Position numbers and translations under genes: made by a program. Below the pieces are notes generated by a model. It was not told the DNA's origin and searched no databases. It saw nothing but the letters and a program-made list of their open reading frames with translations. Below, one piece after another: positions 1 to 8,090 of a stretch of 23,831 bases of DNA (positions are counted from its first letter, which is position 1; every line of letters begins with the position of its first letter). The stretch is from assembly GCA_000431515.1 (NCBI GenBank), contig HF991342.1, positions 1 through 23,831 on the forward strand, given 5' to 3'. Source of the stretch: Clostridium sp. CAG:632 (GTDB lineage Bacteria; Bacillota; Clostridia; Lachnospirales; Lachnospiraceae).

Positions 1-21
1 ATTATATTGGGGTGTCAGATT

Positions 22-1272
22 ATGGAAGTTGTAGAAATCATTAACAAAATTATCATGTACTTATTTTTCATCTGTTACTTGTATCAGTTCTTATATGTAG
101 CAATTTCCCTTTTTCACAGAGAAAAGCCGCATAAGAAGGAGGAAGTGATCCACCGGCTGGCGATATTGATCGCTGCCAGAAATGAGCAGGCAGTCATTGG
201 CAATCTGATCGACAGCATCCATGCCTCCGACTATCCGAAAAATTGTGTGGATATTTATGTCGGTGCCGATAACTGTACCGATAATACTGCAGAGATTGCA
301 AGAGAACATGGCGCTATCGTTTATGAGCGGACCGACACAAAGAACATCGGCAAAGGCTATGTTTTGAATTTCCTGTTAAATAAGATCAAACGCAGCTCTG
401 CAAAAAGCTATGATGCCTATATTGTATTAGATGCCGATAACGTATTGGATCCGAATTTTCTCCGTGAAATCAACCGGACCTATACGGATGGATACAACAT
501 CGTCACATGCTACCGTAATTCCAAAAACTACGGAAGTAACTGGGTCTCTGCCGGTTATGCGCTCTGGTTCCTGCGTGAAGCGAAATACCTGAATGCCGCC
601 CGGATGGCAATTGGAAGCAGCAGTGCAGTATCCGGTACCGGATTCCTGTTTTCTGACAGCATCCTGCAGAAATTCGGCGGTTGGAACTTCTTTACGCTGA
701 CAGAAGATATTGAATTTACAATCTGCAATGTATCACAGGGTGAAAAGATCGGCTATGCCGCAAAAGCGATCCTTTATGACGAACAGCCGACCAGCTTCCG
801 TCAATCCTGGAATCAGCGTCTGCGCTGGGCCAAGGGTTACCTTCAGGTATTTAAGAAATACGGTCTGACACTTACGAAGGGGATTTTTCACGGAAGCTTC
901 TCCTGCTATGATATGCTGATGAATATCCTGCCTGCCGCAATTCTGACTGCGATCAGTATTCCGGTAAATCTAGGTGCTGCCTTTTACGCATTTGCCGCGA
1001 ATGCTTCCCTTGCAATCCTCGGCCGCTCCCTGTTACAGATGTTTATAAGTCTATGCATGACTGTCTTCATTCTCGGTGTCATTACCACCATCAGTGAATG
1101 GAAGCAGATTCATTGCAGCACCGGAAAGAAAATCCTGTACACATTCACCTTCCCGATCTTCATGCTGACCTACATACCGATCTATATCGTATCCCTGTTT
1201 TCCAAAGTAGAATGGAAACCGATCAGGCATGAGAAGAGCCTGACTCTGGAGCAAATCATTATGAATGATTAG
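22..1272 (+). CDS. Membrane-bound family 2 glycosyltransferase (QxxRW, processive-type)
   Basis: Probably an inner-membrane GT2 enzyme that transfers sugar from a nucleotide-sugar to an extracellular or cell-wall polysaccharide. Seen in the 416-aa product: an N-terminal membrane helix (about 10-31), a GT-A domain opening with LAILIAARNE (46-55), the metal-binding acidic motif DADN (137-140), TED (227-229, the expected catalytic-base position) and QRLRW (265-269), which matches the QxxRW motif of cellulose/hyaluronan synthase-like enzymes. Three or four C-terminal membrane helices follow (about 290-400). The frame is open from a TTG at 7, but the ATG at 22 is preferred because GGGGTG at 9-14 lies at ideal spacing. 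It stands alone within the window; anything upstream is cut off. The acceptor and sugar cannot be deduced. The QxxRW motif suggests, but does not prove, processive synthesis. Confidence 0.85.
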   Translation: MEVVEIINKIIMYLFFICYLYQFLYVAISLFHREKPHKKEEVIHRLAILIAARNEQAVIGNLIDSIHASDYPKNCVDIYVGADNCTDNTAEIAREHGAIVYERTDTKNIGKGYVLNFLLNKIKRSSAKSYDAYIVLDADNVLDPNFLREINRTYTDGYNIVTCYRNSKNYGSNWVSAGYALWFLREAKYLNAARMAIGSSSAVSGTGFLFSDSILQKFGGWNFFTLTEDIEFTICNVSQGEKIGYAAKAILYDEQPTSFRQSWNQRLRWAKGYLQVFKKYGLTLTKGIFHGSFSCYDMLMNILPAAILTAISIPVNLGAAFYAFAANASLAILGRSLLQMFISLCMTVFILGVITTISEWKQIHCSTGKKILYTFTFPIFMLTYIPIYIVSLFSKVEWKPIRHEKSLTLEQIIMND

Positions 1273-1376
1273 ATTTGCGGTCGTTTTAATAATATCTAAA
1301 AAGTATTCTTTTGGTTCTTCACTATAGCCAAATTCATCTTCTTTTTCTCTTACATTATGCACAATTCCTAAAAAAT

Positions 1377-1422
1377 AAAGAAGCCCCTGTTACTGTTATG
1401 GAACAGTAACAGAAGCTTCTTT
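1377..1422. terminator. Bidirectional intrinsic terminator between glycosyltransferase and ppdK
   Basis: A long stem-loop: AAAGAAGC (1377-1384) pairs with GCTTCTTT (1415-1422), and CTGTTACTGTT (1387-1397) pairs with AACAGTAACAG (1402-1412), with a 2x2 internal mismatch and the loop ATGG. Read on the minus strand (end of ppdK) it is followed by CTTTATTTTTT, a good U-tract. Read on the plus strand the tail TTCTTTTCTATAAAA is weaker. Two convergent genes end here. Confidence 0.85.
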
Positions 1423-1466
1423 TCTATAAAACTAATTAAGTTCTATTCACCAACATATACGGTGTA

Positions 1467-4103
1467 CTATTTATTAGCAATAGCAGCCTGAGCAGCAGCT
1501 AATCTTGCAATCGGTACACGGAATGGAGAACATGAAACATAATCCAGACCAATCTTGTGGCAGAACTCTACAGATGAAGGATCTCCACCGTGCTCACCAC
1601 AGATACCTACATGTAACTTAGGATTAACCGGCTTACCTAACTTGATAGCCATATCCATTAACTTACCAACACCGGTCTGATCCAGCTTAGCGAATGGATC
1701 GTTCTCGAAGATCTTTGTGTCATAGTAAGCATTTAAGAACTTACCGGCATCATCACGAGAGAAACCAAATGTCATCTGAGTTAAGTCGTTCGTACCGAAG
1801 CAGAAGAAGTCAGCTTCCTTAGCAATCTCATCAGCAGTTAAAGCTGCACGAGGAATCTCGATCATAGTACCTACTTCGTACTTCAGATCAACGCCTGCAG
1901 CAGCGATCTCAGCATCAGCAGTCTCAACTACTATCTTCTTAACGTACTTTAATTCCTTAACTTCGCAAACCAATGGGATCATGATCTCAGGCTCAACATT
2001 CCAATCCGGATGCTCCTTCTGAACCTCGATAGCTGCACGGATAACTGCCTTAGTCTGCATCTTAGCGATTTCCGGATAAGTTACAGCCAGACGGCATCCT
2101 CTGTGACCCATCATAGGGTTAAACTCATGCAAGCTAGCGATGATTGTCTTAATCTGCTCTACTGACTTGCCCTGAGCATTTGCAAGCTTCTCAATATCAG
2201 CTTCCTCTGTAGGAACGAACTCATGAAGAGGTGGATCCAGGAAACGGATAGTAACCGGATTACCTTCCAGAGCTTCATATAATGCCTTGAAGTCGCCCTG
2301 CTGATATGGAAGAATCTTCTCCAGAGCAGCTTCTCTTTCTTCTACTGTATCTGAGCAGATCATCTCACGGAAAGCAGCAATTCTGTCTTCCTCGAAGAAC
2401 ATATGCTCTGTACGACAAAGACCGATACCTTCTGCACCAAGCTCACGAGCCTTCTTAGCATCTGCAGGAGTATCTGCATTTGTACGAACCTTTAATGTTC
2501 TGTACTTATCAGCCCAAGCCATAACACGTCCAAATGTACCAGCGATCGTAGCATCTACTGTTGGGATAATGCCATCATAGATGTTACCAGTTGTACCATC
2601 GATAGAGATGAAGTCTCCCTCGTGGAACTCCTTGCCAGCTAATGTAAACTTCTTGTTTTCTTCGTCCATAGCGATATCGCCACAACCGGATACACAGCAG
2701 GTACCCATACCACGTGCAACTACGGCTGCATGAGAGGTCATACCACCACGAACGGTTAAGATACCCTGAGAAGCCTTCATACCGGTAATATCTTCTGGGG
2801 AGGTTTCCAGTCTTACCAGAACTACCTTCTCACCTCTTGCATTCCACTCTTCAGCATCAGCAGCGGTAAATACGATCTTACCACAAGCAGCTCCAGGAGA
2901 AGCACCTAAGCCCTTGCCCATTGGAGTAGCCTTCTTTAATGCTGCTGCATCGAACTGTGGATGAAGTAATGTATCCAGGTTACGAGGATCGATCATAGCA
3001 ACTGCTTCTTCTTCTGTCTTATGTCCCTCATCTACCAGGTCACAAGCGATCTGCAGAGCTGCCTGAGCGGTTCTCTTACCATTACGGCACTGTAACATGT
3101 ATAACTTCTTGTTCTCTACTGTGAATTCCATATCCTGCATGTCATGGTAGTGATTCTCAAGAGTCTCACATACCTTGATGAACTCTGCATATGCTTCTGG
3201 GAATTCCTGTTCCATCTGAGCGATCGGCATTGGTGTACGAACACCGGCAACTACGTCCTCGCCCTGTGCGTTCTTTAAGAACTCACCCATTAACTTCTTC
3301 TCACCTGTTGCAGGGTCACGTGTAAATGCAACACCTGTACCAGACTCGTTATTTAAGTTACCGAATACCATAGGCATTACGTTAACTGCGGTACCCCATG
3401 AGTAAGGGATATCATTATCTCTTCTGTATACGTTAGCTCTTGGGTTATCCCATGATCTGAATACGGCTTCAATAGCCAGCTTCAACTGTTCTACAGGATC
3501 TGAAGGGAAATCTGAGCCTAACTGGTTCTTGTACTCAGCCTTGAACTGTTCTGCCAGAGTCTTTAAGTCAGCTGCTGTCAGCTCAACATCATACTTAACA
3601 CCCTTCTCTTCCTTCATCTTGTCAATCAGCTGCTCGAAGTACTTCTTACCAACTTCCATAACAACGTCTGAGAACATCTGGATGAAACGTCTATAAGAGT
3701 CATATACGAAACGCTCGAATGCAGGATCCGGATTACCGGCGATCATAGCTGCTACAACTTCATCATTCAGACCAAGATTCAGGATTGTATCCATCATACC
3801 CGGCATAGATGCTCTTGCACCTGAACGTACAGATACTAACAATGGATTCTTAAGATCGCCGAACTTCTTACCGTTGATCTCTTCCATCTTCTTAACGCCT
3901 TCCATAGCCTGAGCCATGATCTCGTCGTTAATCTTACGTCCGTCCTCATAGTACTGTGTACATGCCTCTGTTGTAATAGTGAAACCCTGTGGAACCGGAA
4001 GGCCGATGGTAGTCATCTCTGCAAGGTTGGCACCCTTACCGCCAAGAAGATTACGCATGGTCATGTCGCCTTCGCTAAACATATAAACCCACTTGTTTGC
4101 CAT
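1467..4103 (-). CDS. ppdK: Pyruvate, phosphate dikinase
   Basis: Cytosolic enzyme interconverting pyruvate + ATP + Pi and phosphoenolpyruvate + AMP + PPi; in clostridia it serves PPi-linked glycolysis or gluconeogenesis. The 878 residues match the family's usual length (about 875). Seen in order: an N-terminal ATP-grasp domain starting with LLGGKGANLAEM; the swivelling phosphohistidine domain with GGMTSHAAVVARG, in which His458 is the phospho-carrier; and a C-terminal PEP/pyruvate TIM barrel ending with the catalytic Cys835 in GICGEHGG. All key residues are present. AGGAGGT (4113-4119) lies 9 nt before the ATG. It is a single-gene unit with its own promoter and terminator. It uses the same pyruvate pool as the porGDAB genes at the other end of the window, but is not linked to them in an operon. 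Confidence 0.98.
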   Translation of the reverse strand: MANKWVYMFSEGDMTMRNLLGGKGANLAEMTTIGLPVPQGFTITTEACTQYYEDGRKINDEIMAQAMEGVKKMEEINGKKFGDLKNPLLVSVRSGARASMPGMMDTILNLGLNDEVVAAMIAGNPDPAFERFVYDSYRRFIQMFSDVVMEVGKKYFEQLIDKMKEEKGVKYDVELTAADLKTLAEQFKAEYKNQLGSDFPSDPVEQLKLAIEAVFRSWDNPRANVYRRDNDIPYSWGTAVNVMPMVFGNLNNESGTGVAFTRDPATGEKKLMGEFLKNAQGEDVVAGVRTPMPIAQMEQEFPEAYAEFIKVCETLENHYHDMQDMEFTVENKKLYMLQCRNGKRTAQAALQIACDLVDEGHKTEEEAVAMIDPRNLDTLLHPQFDAAALKKATPMGKGLGASPGAACGKIVFTAADAEEWNARGEKVVLVRLETSPEDITGMKASQGILTVRGGMTSHAAVVARGMGTCCVSGCGDIAMDEENKKFTLAGKEFHEGDFISIDGTTGNIYDGIIPTVDATIAGTFGRVMAWADKYRTLKVRTNADTPADAKKARELGAEGIGLCRTEHMFFEEDRIAAFREMICSDTVEEREAALEKILPYQQGDFKALYEALEGNPVTIRFLDPPLHEFVPTEEADIEKLANAQGKSVEQIKTIIASLHEFNPMMGHRGCRLAVTYPEIAKMQTKAVIRAAIEVQKEHPDWNVEPEIMIPLVCEVKELKYVKKIVVETADAEIAAAGVDLKYEVGTMIEIPRAALTADEIAKEADFFCFGTNDLTQMTFGFSRDDAGKFLNAYYDTKIFENDPFAKLDQTGVGKLMDMAIKLGKPVNPKLHVGICGEHGGDPSSVEFCHKIGLDYVSCSPFRVPIARLAAAQAAIANK

Positions 4104-4168
4104 TTGTTACTTACCTCCTAAGTGTTGAATATTCTTGCCTGCACCTATAGATACAGCCACTGTAAGCT

Positions 4169-4196
4169 ATTATATCATATTTTCTTCTTTTTTGAA
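4169..4196 (-). promoter_or_regulatory. Candidate sigma-A promoter of ppdK
   Basis: On the minus strand, TATAAT (4169-4174) is preceded by TTCAAA (4191-4196) with a 16-bp spacer. The -10 is perfect and the -35 is weak (4 of 6). It predicts a leader of roughly 60 nt carrying the strong Shine-Dalgarno sequence. No riboswitch-like fold was recognised in the leader. Confidence 0.6.
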
Positions 4197-4299
4197 GTCA
4201 TTTTTGTGAAATATTTTAAATTTTACCCATATTTTTCATGTTTCTAGTGAAAGATTGCCAGTTGCCCTTTTTCACTGTTTTTCCTCTCCGCCATAACGC

Positions 4300-4330
4300 A
4301 AAAAAACCGATGCCGCAATGGGCACCGGTT
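4300..4330 (-). terminator. Rho-independent terminator of the NlpC/P60 gene
   Basis: On the minus strand AACCGGTGCC (4321-4330) pairs with GGCATCGGTT (4305-4314), including one G-U pair. The loop is 6 nt and a run of seven T follows (the A-run at 4300-4306 on the plus strand). It lies 30 nt downstream of the stop codon. Confidence 0.88.
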
Positions 4331-4359
4331 CCGTTAAAGTGTTGCCACACACACAATTA

Positions 4360-5535
4360 CTACTGAACGATTCTTCTTGCTCCGATCGGAGAAGTGTAAT
4401 ACATATTTGAAATAATAATACCGGTTGACTCTGTGCTGGCATGAACGATCTGTCCACCACCAATATACAGGCCTACATGACCGGAATAACAGATGATATC
4501 ACCCGGCTGTACTGCATCTAAGGATACTGCTGTACCCTGGCTCATCTGAACTGCGGATGAATGACTTAAGGAATAACCGAACTGTGCATAAACAGCCATT
4601 GTGAAGCCACTGCAGTCCGTACCGTTTGTCAGGCTGCTTCCGCCATATACATACGGATTACCGACAAACTGGCATGCATAGCTGGCAATCTGCTGTCCGA
4701 GTGCAAGTCCTTCTGCCGATGTATTAACCGGAGGAAGTACTGCGATCTCAGAAGATCTGGTTGTCGTCTGGGCTGCCTTTGCCGCTTTCTCAGCTAATGC
4801 TGCCTCGATCATAGCCTGTTCTTCTTCCAGTGTCATAGCTGTCGGATAATTCCAGCCAACCTCGACAAACTCCTTTGCCACATAACCAACTGTATCATCA
4901 TTATACTGAATCTCTACCCATTCATCGGTCTCACCTAACACATCCAGCTCCTGTCCACCTGTGACAGAACCGATGCACTCGCTCTCCGTGCTCTGATCCT
5001 GACGAACATTCAGTGCAGGAACCTCAACGGATGCACAATACTTATAATTCTCTGTAATATAAGCACCTGCCTCATCACCAAACATCAGGAACTCGTTTGC
5101 TACATAACCGGAAACCGAACCGGACTCGACCTTAGACCATTCCTCGCCCCGCTCTACTACATGAGCGACTGCATACGGATATAACTTACCAACGATCTCT
5201 GCATCTGTACTTGCTTCTGCACGTACCCGAAGACTTCCTTCGATATTGGCTACCGCATATTCCTGCCACTCCGGATATTCACACTCCGGTGCTGCCTCGG
5301 TAGTCTCCTCTGTCACTTCTTCTGCCTCGGTCACTTCTGTAGCCTCAGCAGCTTCCGCTTCATCATTGCTCTTAAGAACTGCAACCTCTCTGGCTGAAAT
5401 TCCGCTTTCCATTGCTTCATCCTGTACAACTGCTACCGTCTCCGGCTGCTGATGTTCTGTTATTGTGCTCGTACCGAATGCTACACCGGCGCCCATGGCC
5501 AGCATAACTGCGGCACTGATTAATGTCTTTTTCAT
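4360..5535 (-). CDS. Secreted SH3-SH3-NlpC/P60 peptidoglycan hydrolase
   Basis: Likely an exported cell-wall hydrolase cleaving stem-peptide bonds (gamma-D-Glu-diamino acid type endopeptidases are typical of the family). Seen in 391 aa: a signal peptide (1-22, MKKTLISAAVMLAMGAGVAFG); an acidic Glu/Thr/Ala-rich linker (about 40-85); two bacterial SH3 repeats (about 90-155 and 165-225), each ending in a GYVA(N/K)EF motif; a helical linker with an AEKAAKAAQ stretch (about 235-270); and a C-terminal NlpC/P60 domain with Cys308 (TDCSGF), His353 (GHVGLY) and His365 (IVHAS) as the catalytic triad. All three are intact. The start is the first Met of the signal peptide, with a modest SD (TGGAG, 5546-5550). 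It is monocistronic, with a strong promoter and its own terminator. The SH3 repeats probably bind the wall. Confidence 0.93.
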   Translation of the reverse strand: MKKTLISAAVMLAMGAGVAFGTSTITEHQQPETVAVVQDEAMESGISAREVAVLKSNDEAEAAEATEVTEAEEVTEETTEAAPECEYPEWQEYAVANIEGSLRVRAEASTDAEIVGKLYPYAVAHVVERGEEWSKVESGSVSGYVANEFLMFGDEAGAYITENYKYCASVEVPALNVRQDQSTESECIGSVTGGQELDVLGETDEWVEIQYNDDTVGYVAKEFVEVGWNYPTAMTLEEEQAMIEAALAEKAAKAAQTTTRSSEIAVLPPVNTSAEGLALGQQIASYACQFVGNPYVYGGSSLTNGTDCSGFTMAVYAQFGYSLSHSSAVQMSQGTAVSLDAVQPGDIICYSGHVGLYIGGGQIVHASTESTGIIISNMYYTSPIGARRIVQ

Positions 5536-5563
5536 TTATTTATTACTCCATCATTTCGCAATT

Positions 5564-5580
5564 ATTACAAATTTGTTACA
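5564..5580 (-). promoter_or_regulatory. WalR-like box (TGTAAC-N5-TGTAAT)
   Basis: On the minus strand TGTAAC (5575-5580) and TGTAAT (5564-5569) are separated by 5 nt, which fits the WalR/YycF consensus TGTWAH-N5-TGTWAH. A further partial half-site, CGTAAC (5585-5590), lies just upstream. The box sits about 10-25 nt downstream of the predicted transcription start, a position that would suit repression. The downstream gene is a cell-wall hydrolase, the usual class of WalR target. Assignment is by pattern only; AT-rich leaders can match by chance. Confidence 0.4.
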
Positions 5581-5595
5581 ACTTGTTACGTTTGT

Positions 5596-5624
5596 ATTCT
5601 AGCAAACCATACCTCCTATGTCAA
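5596..5624 (-). promoter_or_regulatory. Strong sigma-A promoter of the NlpC/P60 gene
   Basis: On the minus strand, consensus TTGACA (5619-5624) and TAGAAT (5596-5601) are separated by exactly 17 bp. The transcript should start near 5589, giving a leader of about 54 nt. Confidence 0.85.
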
Positions 5625-5663
5625 CAAAAAATCGTCATTTTTTTATTTTTTCGAGTTAAATTG

Positions 5664-5691
5664 TTGCAAAAATATACATTTTAGCTATAAT
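5664..5691 (+). promoter_or_regulatory. Candidate sigma-A promoter of the PocR-domain protein
   Basis: TTGCAA (5664-5669) and TATAAT (5686-5691) are spaced by 16 bp, upstream of the ATG at 5758. It is divergent from the NlpC/P60 promoter, with about 40 bp between the two -35 boxes. No sigma-28 flagellar promoter match was seen despite the chemotaxis-like product. Confidence 0.6.
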
Positions 5692-5757
5692 TATAAATAA
5701 GTTATACTATTCGCCATCTTATATGGCAGGAATCTATGAAACACGGGGGTTTTAATT

Positions 5758-6534
5758 ATGGCAATAACAGATTTCATGGATCTTTCATTATTAGAACAGG
5801 TTTTGGAAGATTGGACAATATCCACCGGTATGTCAGCCGTAGCAATTGACAAGGACGAGAATTATATCACAAAAGAATTCGGTTATACAGATTTCTATGA
5901 GAAGTATCATCGCAGTGCTGCTGATGACCTGCGTCGTCATATCGGTCGTAATGACAGTGATATCAGCTGGTTTATCCACAGTGGTCTGACCTACTTCACC
6001 GCACCGATTCAGGTGGCCGGCAGCTGTGTCGGCAAGATCATTGCCGGTCAGTTCCTGGCAGAAGAGCCGGATGATGATGTATTTTCCGCAGAAGCTTCTG
6101 AACAGGGGATCAATCCGGATGCCTATCTGGAAGCCCTGCATCAGGTACCGGTCAAGGAAGAAGCTACAGTTCAGGCTGCTGCCAGACTTCTTCAGACTCT
6201 GGTAAACAATCTGGCGAATCTCGAATATAACCAGTCCACTAACAGTTCTCTGGTAAGCGCTCTGGAGGAGAATATTTCAAAAGCTGCCGATCTGATCGAC
6301 GAGATCAATGGAGAGTCGTTAGCACTGGACAAGATTGAGAGCAAGCAGAAGATCTTATCCCTGAATGCTTCGATCGAAGCTGCCAGAGCCGGTGAGTTCG
6401 GCCGTGGCTTCGCAGTCGTTGCTTCCGAGTTCGGCAAGCTGGCTGTTAACTCCGGCGAGATCAATAAGTCTATCAAGACTTCCTTGAAATCCTTGACCAG
6501 TGTGATCAATGAGCTGGAAGAACAGTCTAAATAA
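5758..6534 (+). CDS. Soluble PocR-domain, short methyl-accepting chemotaxis-like protein
   Basis: Probably a cytosolic sensor coupling a small-molecule-binding PocR domain to a chemotaxis signalling tip. Seen in 258 aa: a PocR-like domain (about 9-155) with the recognisable core HSGLTYFTAPI...AGSCVGKIIAGQFL (74-100); a coiled-coil linker (160-195); and a single MCP hairpin tip, KILSLNASIEAARAGEFGRGFAVVASEFGKLAV (198-230), close to the CheA/CheW-contact consensus. There is no signal peptide or membrane helix, and the long methylation helices of standard receptors are missing, so the signalling region is only about 70 residues. Cysteines that I recall as conserved in typical PocR domains are replaced here (Tyr50, His61 and Ile73 at roughly those positions). 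The start is supported by GGGGGT (5745-5750). Ligand unknown. Confidence 0.8.
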   Translation: MAITDFMDLSLLEQVLEDWTISTGMSAVAIDKDENYITKEFGYTDFYEKYHRSAADDLRRHIGRNDSDISWFIHSGLTYFTAPIQVAGSCVGKIIAGQFLAEEPDDDVFSAEASEQGINPDAYLEALHQVPVKEEATVQAAARLLQTLVNNLANLEYNQSTNSSLVSALEENISKAADLIDEINGESLALDKIESKQKILSLNASIEAARAGEFGRGFAVVASEFGKLAVNSGEINKSIKTSLKSLTSVINELEEQSK

Positions 6535-6576
6535 GAAGCAGAATATAAAGAATTCGGGCATAAAGAATTCTAAAAA

Positions 6577-6622
6577 AGGAACATAAAAAGAACTCCGGAT
6601 CCGGAGTTCTTTTTATGTTCCT
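6577..6622. terminator. Perfect 46-bp palindromic terminator, bidirectional
   Basis: Perfectly complementary 23-nt arms (6577-6599 and 6600-6622) centred on CCGGATCCGG, with a T5 run inside the distal arm in both directions. It lies between the convergent PocR-domain gene and glyS and should end transcription from both. There is no loop other than the few central bases that cannot pair. Confidence 0.85.
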
Positions 6623-6656
6623 TATCAGATGATCCGTAACATTCTTTATCATCAAG

Positions 6657-8045
6657 CTAGAATGCCATCTTCTCTTCAAAATAAGCCTTCAGGTCTTCGA
6701 TCTTAACACGCTCCTGTGCCATTGTGTCACGATCACGCACCGTTACAGCACCATCCTCTTCTGATTCAAAATCATATGTGATACAGAACGGAGTACCGAT
6801 CTCATCCTGACGACGATACCGCTTACCGATATTTCCTCTGTCATCATACTCACAGTTATAATATTTAGAAAGCTCTGCATAGATCTTCTCTGCACCTTCA
6901 TTCAGTTTCTTAGATAACGGAAGCACGCCGATCTTAACCGGTGCCAGTGCCGGATGGAAATGTAATACTGTCCGGACATCACCGCCCTCTAACTCTTCTT
7001 CATCATAAGCACTGCATAAGAATGCCAGAGTAACACGGTCTGCACCTAACGAAGGCTCGATTACATATGGGATGTACTTCTCCTTCTTCTCATCATCGAA
7101 GTAATCCATCGGCTCACCGGATGTTTTCTGATGCTGCGTCAGATCATAATCGGTACGGTCTGCAATACCCCACAGCTCGCCCCAGCCGAATGGGAACAGG
7201 AACTCAATATCTGTAGTACCTTTACTATAGAAGCAAAGCTCTTCCGGAGAATGATCTCTTGCTCGCATCTCTTCTTCCTTCATGCCAAGATTCTTCAGCC
7301 AGTCGATACAGAACTGTCTCCAATAGGTGAACCATTCCAGATCCGTTCCCGGCTCACAGAAGAACTCCAGCTCCATCTGCTCGAACTCTCTGGTACGGAA
7401 GGTAAAGTTACCCGGTGTGATCTCATTTCGGAATGATTTACCGATCTGACCGATACCAAACGGAATCTTCTTACGGGAGGTTCTCTGTACATTCTTGAAG
7501 TTTACGAAAATACCCTGCGCGGTCTCCGGTCTCAGATATACAGTATTCTTAGCATCCTCCGTAACACCCTGGAAGGTCTTGAACATCAGATTAAACTGAC
7601 GGATATCTGTAAAATTATGCTTTCCGCAGGTCGGACATGGAACCTGATTATTCTCGATAAAGTCCATCATCTGATCCTGACTCCAACCGTCTACAGAACC
7701 ACCCAGATCAATGCCATGCTCTTCTGCATAGTCCTCGATCAGCTTATCCGCACGAAACCGCTCATGACACTCCTTACAATCCATCAACGGATCTGCGAAT
7801 CCGGCAAGATGTCCGGAAGCTACCCATGTCTGCGGATTCATCAGAATCGCACAGTCAACACCTACATTATATGGATTCTCCTGAATAAACTTCTTCCACC
7901 AAGCACGCTTTACGTTGTTCTTCAGCTCAACACCCAGATTACCGTAATCCCAGGTATTTGCCAGTCCGCCGTAAATCTCTGAACCCGGGTATACAAACCC
8001 TCTCGCTTTTGCTAATGCAACGATCTTATCCATAGTTTTTTCCAT
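6657..8045 (-). CDS. glyS: Glycyl-tRNA synthetase, alpha-2 (single-chain) type
   Basis: Class II synthetase charging tRNA-Gly in the cytosol. With the start used here it is 462 aa, the usual length for this dimeric type (often named glyQS). Seen: RGFVYPGSEIYGG near the N terminus; two CxxC pairs (Cys90/Cys93 and Cys137/Cys140), probably structural; the family signature RPETAQGIF (172-180); class II motif 2 starting FRNEITPG (205-212); motif 3 with GADR (about 350); and a C-terminal anticodon-binding domain. The frame is open up to a TTG at 8090, but GAGG (8054-8057) is placed 8 nt before the ATG at 8045, which also gives the family's normal N terminus. The gap to the lipoprotein gene is only about 45 bp, so co-transcription is likely. 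No glycine T-box fits in that gap. Confidence 0.96.
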   Translation of the reverse strand: MEKTMDKIVALAKARGFVYPGSEIYGGLANTWDYGNLGVELKNNVKRAWWKKFIQENPYNVGVDCAILMNPQTWVASGHLAGFADPLMDCKECHERFRADKLIEDYAEEHGIDLGGSVDGWSQDQMMDFIENNQVPCPTCGKHNFTDIRQFNLMFKTFQGVTEDAKNTVYLRPETAQGIFVNFKNVQRTSRKKIPFGIGQIGKSFRNEITPGNFTFRTREFEQMELEFFCEPGTDLEWFTYWRQFCIDWLKNLGMKEEEMRARDHSPEELCFYSKGTTDIEFLFPFGWGELWGIADRTDYDLTQHQKTSGEPMDYFDDEKKEKYIPYVIEPSLGADRVTLAFLCSAYDEEELEGGDVRTVLHFHPALAPVKIGVLPLSKKLNEGAEKIYAELSKYYNCEYDDRGNIGKRYRRQDEIGTPFCITYDFESEEDGAVTVRDRDTMAQERVKIEDLKAYFEEKMAF

Positions 8046-8090
8046 TTTTCCAACCTCACTCATTTTAGTCTCATTCATTGCCTGCGGCAA

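Noticed and set aside
1051..1362. 103-aa minus-strand ORF over the glycosyltransferase 3' end
   Set aside because: Shadow of the glycosyltransferase frame; no SD at its start and no recognisable domain.
4272..4463. 63-aa minus-strand ORF overlapping the NlpC/P60 terminator
   Set aside because: Out of frame within the NlpC/P60 C terminus and runs through the terminator hairpin.
5246..5452. Ser/Ala-rich plus-strand ORF
   Set aside because: Antisense of the Glu/Thr/Ala-rich linker of the NlpC/P60 protein; composition explained by that linker.
5602..5618. AGGAGGT followed by ATG within the NlpC/P60 promoter spacer (minus strand)
   Set aside because: Looks like an SD-start pair but the frame closes after three codons (ATG GTT TGC TAG); it is upstream of the transcript start.
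6192..6509. 105-aa minus-strand ORF opposite the MCP tip
   Set aside because: Antisense of a highly conserved coding region; no SD.
8046..8090. N-terminal extension of glyS from a TTG codon, and the small dyad ATTGCC/GGCAAT there
   Set aside because: SD placement and family length favour the ATG at 8045. The dyad has only 6-bp arms and no T-run, so it is not called a terminator.
8046..8090. Glycine T-box riboswitch before glyS
   Set aside because: The gap is about 45 bp, too short for a T-box, and no T-box sequence was recognised before the upstream lipoprotein gene either.
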